From contig NZ_MNAH01000006.1 in the NCBI RefSeq assembly GCF_001976065.1, positions 310,001-374,000 of the forward strand: DNA of 64,000 nucleotides. The letters run 5' to 3'. This document shows, piece after piece, positions 22,227 to 31,385 of the stretch (the stretch's first letter is position 1; every line of letters begins with the position of its first letter). The notes under the pieces are model-generated. The model was given only the letters and a program-made list of their open reading frames with translations. It was not told where the DNA came from and did not search any database. The translations under genes were made by a program, and so were the position numbers. This DNA is from Pseudomonas putida. GTDB taxonomy: Bacteria > Pseudomonadota > Gammaproteobacteria > Pseudomonadales > Pseudomonadaceae.

Positions 22227-23495
22227 TTAGCCGTTGAACACGTCATCCACGCTTTTCAGCGGGTAGTTCTTCGGATACGGCAGGGTTGCCACGCCGGTCT
22301 CGATCGCAGCCTTGGCCACGGCATCGGAGATCACGGTGATCAGGCGGGCGTCCATTGGTTTCGGAATGATGTACTCACGACCGAATTCCAGCGCGATGCC
22401 GCCGTAGGCGTCGCACACTTCCTGAGGTACTGGCAACTTGGCCAATTCGCGCAGGGCGTTGGCCGCAGCCACTTTCATTTCTTCGTTGATGCGCTTGGCG
22501 CGAACGTCCAGGGCACCACGGAAGATGAACGGGAAGCCCAGTACGTTGTTGATCTGGTTCGGGTAGTCCGAACGGCCGGTGGCCATGATCACGTCGTTGC
22601 GGGTGGCATGCGCCAGCTCCGGGGAAATTTCCGGATCCGGGTTCGAACAAGCGAACACGATCGGGTTAGGCGCCATCGACAGCAGGCCTTCAGGGCTCAG
22701 CAGGTTCGGGCCGGACAGGCCGACGAACACGTCTGCGCCTTGCAGGGCGTCTGCCAGGGTGCGCTTGTCGGTCGCGTGAGCGAAAACAGCCTTGTACTGG
22801 TTCAGGTCGTCACGGCCGGAGTGAATCACACCGGTACGGTCAACCATGTAGATGTTTTCGATGTTGGCACCCATGCTCACCAGCAATTTCATGCAGGAGA
22901 TGGCGGCAGCGCCGGCACCCAGGCACACGATCTTGGCTTGCGGCAGGGTTTTGCCAGCGATTTCCAGGGCGTTGATCATGCCGGCAGCCGTCACGATCGC
23001 GGTGCCGTGCTGGTCGTCGTGGAATACCGGGATGTCGCACTGCTCGATCAGGGCACGTTCGATCTCAAAGCACTCAGGTGCCTTGATGTCTTCCAGGTTG
23101 ATGCCACCGAAGGTGATGGAGATGCGCTTGACGGTGTCGATGAAGGCTTGCGGGCTTTCGGAGTCGACTTCGATGTCGAATACGTCGATACCGGCGAAGC
23201 GCTTGAACAGCACGCCTTTACCTTCCATCACTGGCTTGGAGGCCAATGGGCCGAGGTTACCCAGGCCCAGAATCGCGGTGCCATCGGAAATGACTGCAAC
23301 CAGGTTGCCTTTGCCGGTGTATTTGTAGGCCAGCTCAGGATCGCGGGCGATCTCGCGTACTGGTTCAGCTACGCCGGGGCTGTAGGCCAGCGACAGGTCG
23401 CGGGCGGTAGCGGTGGCCTTGGTGAGCTCGACACTCAGCTTCCCTGGACGAGGATTGGCATGATATTCGAGAGCGGCAGTTTTCAGATCAGACAT
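22227..23495 (-). CDS. maeB: NADP-type malic enzyme (single-domain MaeB)
   Basis: A 422-residue protein with the malic enzyme N-terminal domain (about 15-150; LAYSPGVAEPVREIA, KGNLVAVISDGTAILGLGN, and catalytic/metal residues in CDIPVFHDDQHGTAIV). A Rossmann NAD(P)-binding domain follows (about 160-395; IVCLGAGAAAISCMKLL, FACSNPDPEISPE). It oxidatively decarboxylates malate to pyruvate. Unlike E. coli MaeB it ends after the malic enzyme part and lacks the phosphotransacetylase-like C-terminal domain. It is a single gene bounded by terminators. Confidence 0.92.
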   Translation of the reverse strand: MSDLKTAALEYHANPRPGKLSVELTKATATARDLSLAYSPGVAEPVREIARDPELAYKYTGKGNLVAVISDGTAILGLGNLGPLASKPVMEGKGVLFKRFAGIDVFDIEVDSESPQAFIDTVKRISITFGGINLEDIKAPECFEIERALIEQCDIPVFHDDQHGTAIVTAAGMINALEIAGKTLPQAKIVCLGAGAAAISCMKLLVSMGANIENIYMVDRTGVIHSGRDDLNQYKAVFAHATDKRTLADALQGADVFVGLSGPNLLSPEGLLSMAPNPIVFACSNPDPEISPELAHATRNDVIMATGRSDYPNQINNVLGFPFIFRGALDVRAKRINEEMKVAAANALRELAKLPVPQEVCDAYGGIALEFGREYIIPKPMDARLITVISDAVAKAAIETGVATLPYPKNYPLKSVDDVFNG

Positions 23496-23708
23496 TTTGG
23501 CATTCCGCTTTTACTGTTGGACAGACTGGTCAGCGAGGATACGCGCCTCGCAAAATCCCCACAAGACTGACCGGTCACCCCTGTCAAGCACCCGTCCCTA
23601 CGACTTTGGCCCAAGAGCCACGGAACACAAGGGATAGACTGTTCACAATCCACATTAAAAATGTCTACAATTATTTAAAAATGGCCATTGCAGCCAAATC
23701 CCAGACAC

Positions 23709-23738
23709 AAAAAAGGCGCCCCAGGGGACGCCTTTTTT
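23709..23738 (-). terminator. rho-independent terminator of rpmE
   Basis: AAAAAAGGCG...CGCC followed by TTTTTT, with an inner CCC/GGG stem. It lies about 45 bases downstream of the rpmE stop on the minus strand and is nearly symmetric. Confidence 0.8.
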
Positions 23739-23781
23739 ATCAGCATGGAAAAACGGCAACGCTTTCCCAGGTTGATCGGCC

Positions 23782-24000
23782 TTAGGCCTTTTTCGCACCG
23801 AAAGCACCGAAACGGTCTGCGAAGCGCTGAACGCGGCCGCCAGTGTCCAGAGTCTTCTGCTTACCGGTGTAGAACGGGTGGCATTCGTTGCAAACGTCGA
23901 TCGCCAGGGCTTTGCCGAAGGTCGAACGGGTTTCGAACTTGTTGCCGCAGCTGCAGGTAACAGCAACTGCTGGGTATTCTGGATGGATATCAGCTTTCAT
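23782..24000 (-). CDS. rpmE: 50S ribosomal protein L31 (zinc-binding type)
   Basis: The 72-residue protein opens MKADIHPEYPAVAVTCSCGN. It carries the four zinc-ligand cysteines of the C+ form: CSC (16, 18) and CNEC (37, 40). It ends FYTGKQKTLDTGGRVQRFADRFG, typical of L31. AGAGGAAG stands just upstream of the ATG. It is a monocistronic gene with its own terminator. Confidence 0.97.
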   Translation of the reverse strand: MKADIHPEYPAVAVTCSCGNKFETRSTFGKALAIDVCNECHPFYTGKQKTLDTGGRVQRFADRFGAFGAKKA

Positions 24001-24070
24001 GGTGTCTTCCTCTGGCTAGCGTGCCGCCACCCAACACTATTGTTGAATACCGCACGTAATTAGGCCGCGG

Positions 24071-24098
24071 ATTCTACCAGACAATGCCAATCACGCAA
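24071..24098 (-). promoter_or_regulatory. possible promoter of rpmE
   Basis: On the minus strand TTGCGT (24098-24093) and TAGAAT (24076-24071) are 16 bases apart, about 70 bases before the rpmE start. The -10 matches 5 of 6 positions; the -35 is weak. Confidence 0.4.
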
Positions 24099-24150
24099 GC
24101 TGTCCCTGAGACCGACCGTCTGCTAGGCTCCCGATCCAAAGCGCGATCCT

Positions 24151-24240
24151 TGTGGGAGCGGGCTTGCTCGCGAAAGCGGTGTGCCGGCCAGCATTCAAGG
24201 CGTCTGACACACCGCTTTCGCGAGCAAGCCCGCTCCCTTA
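24151..24240. repeat. REP doublet (REPIN) between rpmE and priA
   Basis: TGTGGGAGCGGGCTTGCTCG from 24151 and its inverted partner ending near 24238, with about 45 bases between. It lies just upstream of the priA start, so the priA promoter must overlap it or lie within the rest of the 287-base gap. Confidence 0.88.
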
Positions 24241-24287
24241 GGTTATGTGTCATACCCTTCATTGCCTGTTGATCGAGACTCCCCCGC

Positions 24288-26507
24288 GTGCCCGACGCCA
24301 TTTTGCGCCTCGCCCTGCCTTCGCCCCTGCGCCGCCTGTTCGACTACCGGGCGCCGGCCGGCGTGATGCGTGCGCAGTTGCACCCCGGCATGCGCTTGCG
24401 GGTGCCGTTCGGTCGACGGGAGATGATCGGGATCCTGGTGGAAGTTACCGACACCAGTGAAGTACCGGTGGAGAAACTCAAACCTGCCCTCGCACTGCTG
24501 GATGCCACGCCGCCGCTGCCGCCCGCGCTGTTCAAGCTGTGCCTGTGGACATCCCAGTACTACCAGCACAGCCTCGGCGACACCTTGAACTGGGCACTGC
24601 CGGTGTTGCTGCGCCAGGGTGAACTGGCCGAGGCGCGCCAGGAGCGCTTCTGGTCCGCTGCGCCAGGCGCCAGCCTCGATGACCCGCGTATCGCCCGAGC
24701 CCCGCGCCAGCGCGAAGCCTTGGCAACATTGGCCCAGCACCCTCACGGCGTCGCCCATCAGTTGCTGAGCAAGCTGATGCTGAGCAAGGACAGCCTCGAT
24801 CTGTTGCTGGCCAAGGAACTGGTCCAGGTCGAGATCCGCAGGCACGCTCCTGGCGCCCGCCACGAACACTGGCTGGCCCAACCCGAACTGCCACTCAACC
24901 CGGAACAGCGGGCAGCCTATGAAGCCATTCGCGCCGGGTTCGACAGTTATCACGCGTTCCTTCTCGCCGGAGTTACCGGCAGCGGCAAAACCGAAGTTTA
25001 TCTGCAACTGATCCGCGAAACCCTGGAGGCCGGCAAGCAAGCGCTGGTACTGATCCCGGAAATCAACCTCGGGCCGCAAACCCTGGCGCGCTTCGAGCAG
25101 CGCTTCAATGCGCGCATCGCGCTGATTCACTCGGCGGTCAATGATCGCGAACGTCTCGACGCCTGGCTCGCCGCCCGCGACGGCGAAGCCGACATCATTA
25201 TCGGCACCCGCTCGGCGCTGTTCACGCCGATGAAAAACCCGGGACTGATCATCATCGACGAAGAACACGACGGCTCTTACAAGCAGCAGGAAGGCTTGCG
25301 CTACCACGCGCGCGACCTGGCGCTGGTACGGGCGCGCCAGGAAAACATCCCGATTGTCCTGGGCTCCGCCACGCCCTCGCTGGAAAGCCTGCACAACGCC
25401 TACACCGGCCGCTATGGACTGTTGCGGCTGAACGAGCGCGCGGGTGGTGCCAAGCAACCACGATTCCTGCGCCTGGATGTGAAAAGCCGTCCGCTGGACA
25501 GCGGCATTTCCGGCCCCATGCAACAAGCCATCGGCCAGACACTTGCCGCCGGCCAACAGGTGCTGGTATTCCTCAACCGCCGCGGCTTTGCCCCGACGCT
25601 GTTGTGCCACGACTGCGGCTGGATGTCCGAGTGCCAACGCTGCGATGCGCGCATGACCGTGCACCAGCGCTACGGCGAACTGCGCTGCCATCATTGCGGC
25701 TATGTCGAACGCGTGCCGCGCCAGTGCCCCAAGTGCAGCAAGGTCGACTTGCGCCCCGTGGGAGCCGGTACCGAACGGGCCGAGGAACGCCTGGGGATCC
25801 TGTTCCCGGACTTTCCTGTGCTGCGGGTCGACCGCGACAGTACATCGCGCAAGGACGCAATGAACCAGTTGTTCGCCACTATCCAGAAAGGTCACCCCTG
25901 CATCCTGGTCGGCACGCAGATGCTCGCCAAGGGACACCACTTTCCACGGGTCACCCTGGTCTCGATCCTGGATGCCGACGGCGGGCTGTTCTCCGGTGAT
26001 TTCCGCGCCAGCGAGCGCATGGCGCAACTGATTGTCCAGGTCGCCGGTCGCGCGGGCCGGGCGGAAGAGCCGGGCAAGGTGATCATCCAGACGCACCTGG
26101 CCGACCATCCGTTGCTGGTGCAACTGACTGAACAGGGTTACTTCGCCTTTGCCGAACAGGCCTTGAGCGAGCGGCGCGCGGCGGGATTGCCACCGTTTGC
26201 GCATTTGGCGCTGCTGCGGGCCGAAGCGCACAAGCCGGGTCAGGCCGAAGGCTTTCTTGATGAAGCGTGCAGCGAGGCCGAGCGTTTGCTCGCCGATCAG
26301 AATCTGACCGGAATCGAACTGCTCGGGCCGGTGCCGGCGCCGATGGAGCGGCGGGCCGGGCGTTATCGTGCGCAGTTGTTGCTGCAGGCTACCGCACGGG
26401 CGCCGCTGCATCGGTTGCTTGCCAGCTGGCTGCTGGTTTTGGAACAGATGCCGAGCGGGCGGGCGGTGCGTTGGTCATTGGATGTTGATCCCGTCGATTT
26501 GTATTGA
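24288..26507 (+). CDS. priA: primosomal replication restart helicase PriA
   Basis: A 739-residue protein. It has an N-terminal 3'-DNA-end binding domain (about 1-110) and a winged-helix region. The DEAH-type helicase core has Walker A GVTGSGKT (228-235), Walker B IIDEEHDG, and a zinc-binding insert with paired cysteines (CHDCGWMSECQRCDARM and CHHCGYVERVPRQCPKC). A C-terminal domain follows. PriA reloads the replisome at stalled forks. The start is GTG (PDAILRLALPSPLRR). The neighbouring coding on both sides is intact. Confidence 0.96.
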   Translation: MPDAILRLALPSPLRRLFDYRAPAGVMRAQLHPGMRLRVPFGRREMIGILVEVTDTSEVPVEKLKPALALLDATPPLPPALFKLCLWTSQYYQHSLGDTLNWALPVLLRQGELAEARQERFWSAAPGASLDDPRIARAPRQREALATLAQHPHGVAHQLLSKLMLSKDSLDLLLAKELVQVEIRRHAPGARHEHWLAQPELPLNPEQRAAYEAIRAGFDSYHAFLLAGVTGSGKTEVYLQLIRETLEAGKQALVLIPEINLGPQTLARFEQRFNARIALIHSAVNDRERLDAWLAARDGEADIIIGTRSALFTPMKNPGLIIIDEEHDGSYKQQEGLRYHARDLALVRARQENIPIVLGSATPSLESLHNAYTGRYGLLRLNERAGGAKQPRFLRLDVKSRPLDSGISGPMQQAIGQTLAAGQQVLVFLNRRGFAPTLLCHDCGWMSECQRCDARMTVHQRYGELRCHHCGYVERVPRQCPKCSKVDLRPVGAGTERAEERLGILFPDFPVLRVDRDSTSRKDAMNQLFATIQKGHPCILVGTQMLAKGHHFPRVTLVSILDADGGLFSGDFRASERMAQLIVQVAGRAGRAEEPGKVIIQTHLADHPLLVQLTEQGYFAFAEQALSERRAAGLPPFAHLALLRAEAHKPGQAEGFLDEACSEAERLLADQNLTGIELLGPVPAPMERRAGRYRAQLLLQATARAPLHRLLASWLLVLEQMPSGRAVRWSLDVDPVDLY

Positions 26508-26555
26508 ACGGGCCGGCCGATTTGTCACCACATATCCATAACCTGCCCGCTATAG

Positions 26556-26584
26556 TTGGCAAGCTTGCCCGGGCAACGGATAAT
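26556..26584 (+). promoter_or_regulatory. probable promoter of argS
   Basis: TTGGCA (26556-26561) and GATAAT (26579-26584) are separated by exactly 17 bases, 60 bases before the argS ATG. The boxes match 5 of 6 consensus positions each. Confidence 0.65.
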
Positions 26585-26643
26585 GCCCAGTTTTTCCACC
26601 AGCGCACGATGCGCCGCCGCGCTTGCGGTCGAAAGAGAAGACC

Positions 26644-28380
26644 ATGAAAGACACCATTCGTCAGCTGATCCAACAAGCCATCACCCAACTCGTCAACGAA
26701 GGTGTGTTGCCTGAAGGCCTGTCGCCGGCGATCCAGGTGGAAAACTCCCGCGACAAGAAGAACGGCGACTTCGCCAGCAACATCGCCATGATGCTGGCGA
26801 AACCGGCCGGCATGAAGCCGCGCGACCTGGCGGAAAAAATCATCGCCGCGCTGCCCACCGACGAAAACGTCTCCAAGGCCGAAATCGCCGGCCCTGGCTT
26901 CCTGAACTTCTTCCAGAACACCGATGCCCTGGCTTCGCGCCTGGACGCCGCCCTGGCCGACGCCAACATCGGAGTGCGCAAGGCCGGCCCAGTGCAGCGC
27001 ACCGTGGTCGACCTGTCCGCCCCGAACCTGGCCAAGGAGATGCACGTCGGCCACTTGCGCTCGACCATCATTGGCGACGGCGTGGCCCGCGTACTCGAGT
27101 TCCTCGGCGATGAAGTGATCCGCCAGAACCACGTCGGCGACTGGGGCACCCAGTTCGGCATGTTGATGGCGTACCTGCAGGAAAACCCGATTACCAGCGA
27201 CGAGCTGTCGGACCTGGAAAATTTCTACCGCGCCGCCAAGCAACGCTTCGACGAATCCGAAGAGTTCGCCGACCGCGCCCGTGGCCTGGTGGTCAAGCTG
27301 CAGGCCGGCGATGCCGATTGCCTGGCGCTGTGGACCAAGTTCAAGGACATCTCGCTGTCCCACTGCCAGAAAATCTACGAACTGCTGAACGTCAAGCTGA
27401 CCATGGCCGACGTGATGGGCGAAAGCGCCTATAACGACGACCTGATCAACGTGGTCAACGACCTCAAGGCCGCTGGCATGCTGGTCGAGAGCAACGGCGC
27501 CCAGTGCGTGTTCCTCGACGAGTTCAAGAACGCCGACGGCGACCCGCTGCCGGTGATCATCGTCAAGGCCGATGGCGGCTACCTCTACGCCACCACCGAC
27601 CTGGCCGCCGTACGCTACCGCAGCGGCAAGCTCAAGGCTGATCGCGCGCTGTACTTCGTCGACCAGCGTCAGGCCCTGCACTTCCAGCAGGTGTTTGCCG
27701 TGGCGCGCAAGGCCGGTTTCGTGACCCATCCAATGGAAATGGAACACATGGGCTTCGGCACCATGAACGGCGCTGACGGCCGCCCGTTCAAGACCCGTGA
27801 TGGCGGCACCGTGAAGCTGATCGACCTGCTGACCGAAGCCCAGGAACGCGCCTACACCCTCGTGAAAGAGAAGAACCCTGAGCTGGCCGAAGCCGACCTG
27901 CGCAACATCGCCAAGGTCGTGGGCATCGGCGCGGTGAAATACGCCGACCTGTCCAAGCACCGCACCAGCGACTACAGCTTCAACTTCGACCTGATGCTGA
28001 ACTTCGAAGGCAACACCGCGCCCTACCTGCTGTACGCCTACACCCGTGTGGCAGGCGTGTTCCGCAAACTCGGCAAGGACTTCAGCGAAGTCGAAGGCCA
28101 GATCGTGCTCGAAGCCACCCACGAACACGAACTGGCGGCAAAGCTCGCACAGTTTGGCGAAGTGCTGAACAACGTGGCCGAGAAAGGCACGCCGCACATT
28201 CTCTGCACTTACCTGTACGACGTCGCCGGCCTGTTCTCCAGCTTCTACGAGAACTGCCCGATCCTCGCCGCCGACACCCCGGCACAGATGCAGAGCCGCC
28301 TGCGCCTCGCCGCACTGACCGGTCGCACCCTCAAGCAAGGCCTGGAGCTCTTGGGCCTGGAAACTCTGGAGCGTATGTAA
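26644..28380 (+). CDS. argS: arginyl-tRNA synthetase
   Basis: A 578-residue class I synthetase. It has an N-terminal tRNA D-loop recognition domain (about 1-110), then the Rossmann catalytic domain with the HIGH motif as HVGH (LAKEMHVGHLRST). The anticodon-binding alpha-helical domain ends in GLELLGLETLERM. It charges tRNA-Arg. An in-frame start upstream (26623) was rejected; AGAGAAGA precedes ATG 26644 at the right distance. It is followed after one base by the SPOR gene. Confidence 0.97.
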   Translation: MKDTIRQLIQQAITQLVNEGVLPEGLSPAIQVENSRDKKNGDFASNIAMMLAKPAGMKPRDLAEKIIAALPTDENVSKAEIAGPGFLNFFQNTDALASRLDAALADANIGVRKAGPVQRTVVDLSAPNLAKEMHVGHLRSTIIGDGVARVLEFLGDEVIRQNHVGDWGTQFGMLMAYLQENPITSDELSDLENFYRAAKQRFDESEEFADRARGLVVKLQAGDADCLALWTKFKDISLSHCQKIYELLNVKLTMADVMGESAYNDDLINVVNDLKAAGMLVESNGAQCVFLDEFKNADGDPLPVIIVKADGGYLYATTDLAAVRYRSGKLKADRALYFVDQRQALHFQQVFAVARKAGFVTHPMEMEHMGFGTMNGADGRPFKTRDGGTVKLIDLLTEAQERAYTLVKEKNPELAEADLRNIAKVVGIGAVKYADLSKHRTSDYSFNFDLMLNFEGNTAPYLLYAYTRVAGVFRKLGKDFSEVEGQIVLEATHEHELAAKLAQFGEVLNNVAEKGTPHILCTYLYDVAGLFSSFYENCPILAADTPAQMQSRLRLAALTGRTLKQGLELLGLETLERM

Positions 28381-28381
28381 G

Positions 28382-29089
28382 TTGGCTGCCAAGAAAAAAC
28401 CTGCACCCAAGCGTGGCGCCAGCCGTTACCAAGCTCCAGCGAAACAACCGATCCCGGGTTGGCTGTGGATGGCCATTGGCCTGACGGTTGGCGCATTCAT
28501 CGTTTTCCTGATGAAGCTGGAGCCGGGCAAAGGCAGCGACACGGTCAAGCGCGAGAAGGTGGAGCAACAACAGAAAGCCACCAAGATCGCCGAGGCTAAC
28601 AAGACGCCGCCGAGCCCGACGCAACCGGTGAAGCCGAAATACGACTTCTACACCCTGCTGCCGGAATCGGAAGTCATAGTGCCACCGGATGCCGTACCGG
28701 AAAAAACCCTGCCGACGCCACAGGTACCGGCCATTCCGACCACGCCGGTGACACCGGCTGAAGCGGCGAAGATCGACACCGCGCGCGCCCAGGCTGCCTT
28801 GTCCGGGATTACTCCGCCTCCTGCACCGCCGGTCAAGGCGGCGCCTGTGACGAAGTTTTTCCTGCAGGCCGGTTCGTTCCGCAAGGAGACTGATGCGGAT
28901 AAGGTTCGCGCGCAGATCATCCTGCTCGGCCAGGCTGTGGCGGTTGAGTCCGGCACCGTGAAAGACGAGACCTGGTACCGGGTTCTGGTCGGTCCGTTCA
29001 GCAACCGTGAGCAACTGACCACGGCGCAGAAACAATTGGCGGGCGCAGGCTTCAGCAATTTGTTGTTACAACAACGCCAGAGCCGCTGA
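28382..29089 (+). CDS. ftsN: FtsN-like SPOR-domain division protein
   Basis: A 235-residue bitopic protein. It has a short basic cytoplasmic tail (AAKKKPAPKRGASRYQAP), one membrane segment (about 27-45, LWMAIGLTVGAFIVFLM), a periplasmic Pro/Thr-rich linker and a C-terminal SPOR domain (about 155-232; KFFLQAGSFRKETDADKVRAQ, WYRVLVGPFSNREQL). SPOR proteins bind septal peptidoglycan, and the gene next to argS is taken as Pseudomonas FtsN. The start is TTG one base after the argS stop, with GGAG inside the end of argS. Naming rests on architecture and position; another SPOR division protein is possible. Confidence 0.78.
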   Translation: MAAKKKPAPKRGASRYQAPAKQPIPGWLWMAIGLTVGAFIVFLMKLEPGKGSDTVKREKVEQQQKATKIAEANKTPPSPTQPVKPKYDFYTLLPESEVIVPPDAVPEKTLPTPQVPAIPTTPVTPAEAAKIDTARAQAALSGITPPPAPPVKAAPVTKFFLQAGSFRKETDADKVRAQIILLGQAVAVESGTVKDETWYRVLVGPFSNREQLTTAQKQLAGAGFSNLLLQQRQSR

Positions 29090-29104
29090 GACCGCGTCAT
29101 CGTT

Positions 29105-29170
29105 CTTCGCGAGCAGGCTCGCTCCCACAGGGTTAGCGTAAATCCTGTGGGAGCGAGCCTGCTCGCGAAG
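29105..29170. repeat. REP doublet between ftsN and hslV
   Basis: TTCGCGAGCAGGCTCGCTCC from 29105 and the inverted copy TGTGGGAGCGAGCCTGCTCG from 29146. The arms are only 16 bases apart and in the opposite orientation to the doublet at 4791. Confidence 0.88.
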
Positions 29171-29307
29171 GCGTCCTCATTATCACCAAAGCCATTTCTG
29201 TCTCCCACCGCCCGTCCCCTCTCCCGCCCAACAGTTGAAATCCTCTCCACCACCCCCATATGAATGGGCATAAGGCATTTTCGCCCCGCAGCGTGGAGAC
29301 TCTTCCC

Positions 29308-29838
29308 TTGACCACCATCGTTTCAGTTCGCCGCCACGGCAAAGTCGTCATGGGCGGCGACGGCCAGGTTTCTCTTGGCAATACCGTGATGAAAGGCAAC
29401 GCGAAAAAAGTTCGTCGCCTGTACCACGGCCAGGTCATTGCAGGTTTTGCCGGTGCCACCGCTGACGCCTTTACCCTGTTCGAACGCTTCGAAGGCCAAC
29501 TTGAAAAGCACCAGGGTCACCTGGTACGCGCCGCTGTCGAACTCGCTAAAGAATGGCGTACCGACCGCTCCCTGAGCCGCCTCGAAGCCATGCTCGCGGT
29601 CGCCAACAAAGACGCCTCCCTGATCATCACCGGCAACGGCGACGTGGTCGAGCCTGAAGACGGCCTGATCGCCATGGGGTCCGGCGGCGCCTATGCACAA
29701 GCGGCAGCCAGCGCACTGCTGAAAAAAACCGACCTGTCGGCCCGGGAAATCGTTGAAACCGCCCTCGGTATTGCCGGCGACATCTGTGTATTCACCAACC
29801 ACACCCAGACCATTGAGGAGCAGGACTGCGCCGAGTAA
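29308..29838 (+). CDS. hslV: ATP-dependent protease peptidase subunit HslV
   Basis: A 176-residue T1-family peptidase. TTG start codon followed by TTIVSVRRHGKVVMGGDGQV; Thr2 becomes the N-terminal nucleophile. It has the typical GNTVMKGNAKKVRRLYHG and GSGGAYAQAAASALL. An in-frame ATG at 29260 would bury the catalytic threonine, while GGAG lies 9 bases before the TTG, so 29308 is chosen. HslV forms the double hexamer chamber fed by HslU, encoded 55 bases downstream. Confidence 0.95.
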   Translation: MTTIVSVRRHGKVVMGGDGQVSLGNTVMKGNAKKVRRLYHGQVIAGFAGATADAFTLFERFEGQLEKHQGHLVRAAVELAKEWRTDRSLSRLEAMLAVANKDASLIITGNGDVVEPEDGLIAMGSGGAYAQAAASALLKKTDLSAREIVETALGIAGDICVFTNHTQTIEEQDCAE

Positions 29839-29893
29839 AGCCTGACTTGGCCCTGTGCCACGGCTCATTCTTGCTTGAGGTCCTTTGAATATT

Positions 29894-31231
29894 ATGTCCA
29901 TGACTCCCCGTGAAATCGTCCACGAACTCAATCGCCACATCATCGGCCAGGACGATGCCAAACGCGCCGTCGCCATTGCCCTGCGCAATCGCTGGCGTCG
30001 CATGCAGCTGCCTGAAGAGCTGCGCGTTGAAGTAACACCCAAGAACATTCTGATGATCGGCCCGACCGGTGTCGGTAAAACCGAGATCGCCCGTCGCCTG
30101 GCGAAACTGGCCAACGCACCTTTCATCAAGGTCGAAGCGACCAAGTTCACTGAAGTCGGCTATGTCGGCCGCGACGTCGAATCGATCATTCGTGACCTGG
30201 CCGATGCCGCGATCAAGCTGCTGCGCGAACAGGAAATCGTCAAGGTTCGCCACCGTGCCGAAGACGCAGCAGAAGAGCGCATCCTCGACGCCCTGCTGCC
30301 ACCGGCACGCATGGGTTTCAGCAACGACGATGCCCCGACTGCTGATTCCAACACACGCCAACTGTTCCGCAAGCGCCTGCGCGAAGGTCAACTGGACGAC
30401 AAGGAGATCGAGATCGAAGTCGCCGAAATGGCCGGCGTCGACATCTCTGCGCCACCGGGCATGGAAGAAATGACCAACCAGCTTCAAAGCCTGTTTGCCA
30501 ACATGGGTAAGGGCAAGAAAAAAGCTCGCAAGCTCAAGGTCAAAGAAGCGCTGAAGATGGTGCGCGACGAAGAAGCCGGTCGCCTGGTCAACGATGATGA
30601 GTTGAAAGCCAAGGCACTGGAAGCGGTCGAACAGCACGGCATCGTGTTCATCGACGAAATCGACAAGGTCGCCAAACGCGGCAACTCCGGCGGCGTCGAT
30701 GTGTCCCGCGAAGGCGTGCAGCGTGACTTGCTGCCGCTCATCGAAGGCTGCACCGTCAACACCAAGCTGGGCATGGTCAAGACCGACCACATCCTGTTCA
30801 TTGCTTCGGGTGCGTTCCACCTGAGCAAGCCAAGCGACTTGGTGCCCGAGCTGCAAGGTCGTCTGCCGATCCGTGTCGAACTCAAGGCCCTGAGCCCGGA
30901 AGACTTCGAGCGTATCCTCAGCGAACCTCACGCCTCGCTCACCGAGCAATACTGCGCACTGCTGAAAACCGAAGGCCTGGGTATCGAGTTCCTGCCGAGC
31001 GGCATCAAGCGCATTGCCGAGATCGCCTGGCAGGTCAACGAAAAAACCGAAAACATCGGTGCCCGTCGCCTGCACACTTTGCTTGAGCGCCTGCTGGAAG
31101 AAGTGTCTTTCAGTGCCGGCGACCTGGCCAGCGTCCATGACGACAAGGTGATCCAGATCGACGCCGACTACGTCAACAGCCACCTGGGTGAATTGGCGCA
31201 GAACGAAGACCTGTCCCGTTATATCCTGTAA
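29894..31231 (+). CDS. hslU: HslU ATPase subunit of the HslVU protease
   Basis: About 445 residues, AAA+ ATPase. It begins MSMTPREIVHELNRHIIGQD, then Walker A IGPTGVGKTEI and the GYVGRD pore motif. The intermediate I-domain spans about 105-240, then Walker B GIVFIDEIDKVAKR. The C-terminus is DLSRYIL, whose last residues dock into HslV. It unfolds substrates for HslV. An upstream TTG in frame (29885) is closer to the GAGG motif, so the exact start is uncertain by three codons. Confidence 0.95.
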   Translation: MSMTPREIVHELNRHIIGQDDAKRAVAIALRNRWRRMQLPEELRVEVTPKNILMIGPTGVGKTEIARRLAKLANAPFIKVEATKFTEVGYVGRDVESIIRDLADAAIKLLREQEIVKVRHRAEDAAEERILDALLPPARMGFSNDDAPTADSNTRQLFRKRLREGQLDDKEIEIEVAEMAGVDISAPPGMEEMTNQLQSLFANMGKGKKKARKLKVKEALKMVRDEEAGRLVNDDELKAKALEAVEQHGIVFIDEIDKVAKRGNSGGVDVSREGVQRDLLPLIEGCTVNTKLGMVKTDHILFIASGAFHLSKPSDLVPELQGRLPIRVELKALSPEDFERILSEPHASLTEQYCALLKTEGLGIEFLPSGIKRIAEIAWQVNEKTENIGARRLHTLLERLLEEVSFSAGDLASVHDDKVIQIDADYVNSHLGELAQNEDLSRYIL

Positions 31232-31257
31232 GCCATACTTACAGCGATGACGGACCC

Positions 31258-31347
31258 TGTGGGAGCGGGCTTGCTCGCGAAAGCGGTCTGACAATCAACA
31301 TCCATGTTGAATGTTAAGGCCCCTTCGCGAGCAAGCCCGCTCCCACA
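31258..31347. repeat. REP doublet (REPIN) between hslU and the DUF971 gene
   Basis: TGTGGGAGCGGGCTTGCTCG at 31258 and its inverted copy ending at 31347, about 40 bases apart. Confidence 0.88.
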
Positions 31348-31385
31348 TTTGAATCGGGGTCCCACACCTAATCGGACATCCGGCC

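Noticed and set aside
24243..28410. Two long minus-strand frames opposite priA and argS
   Set aside because: Both are shadows of complete, well-recognised genes on the plus strand.
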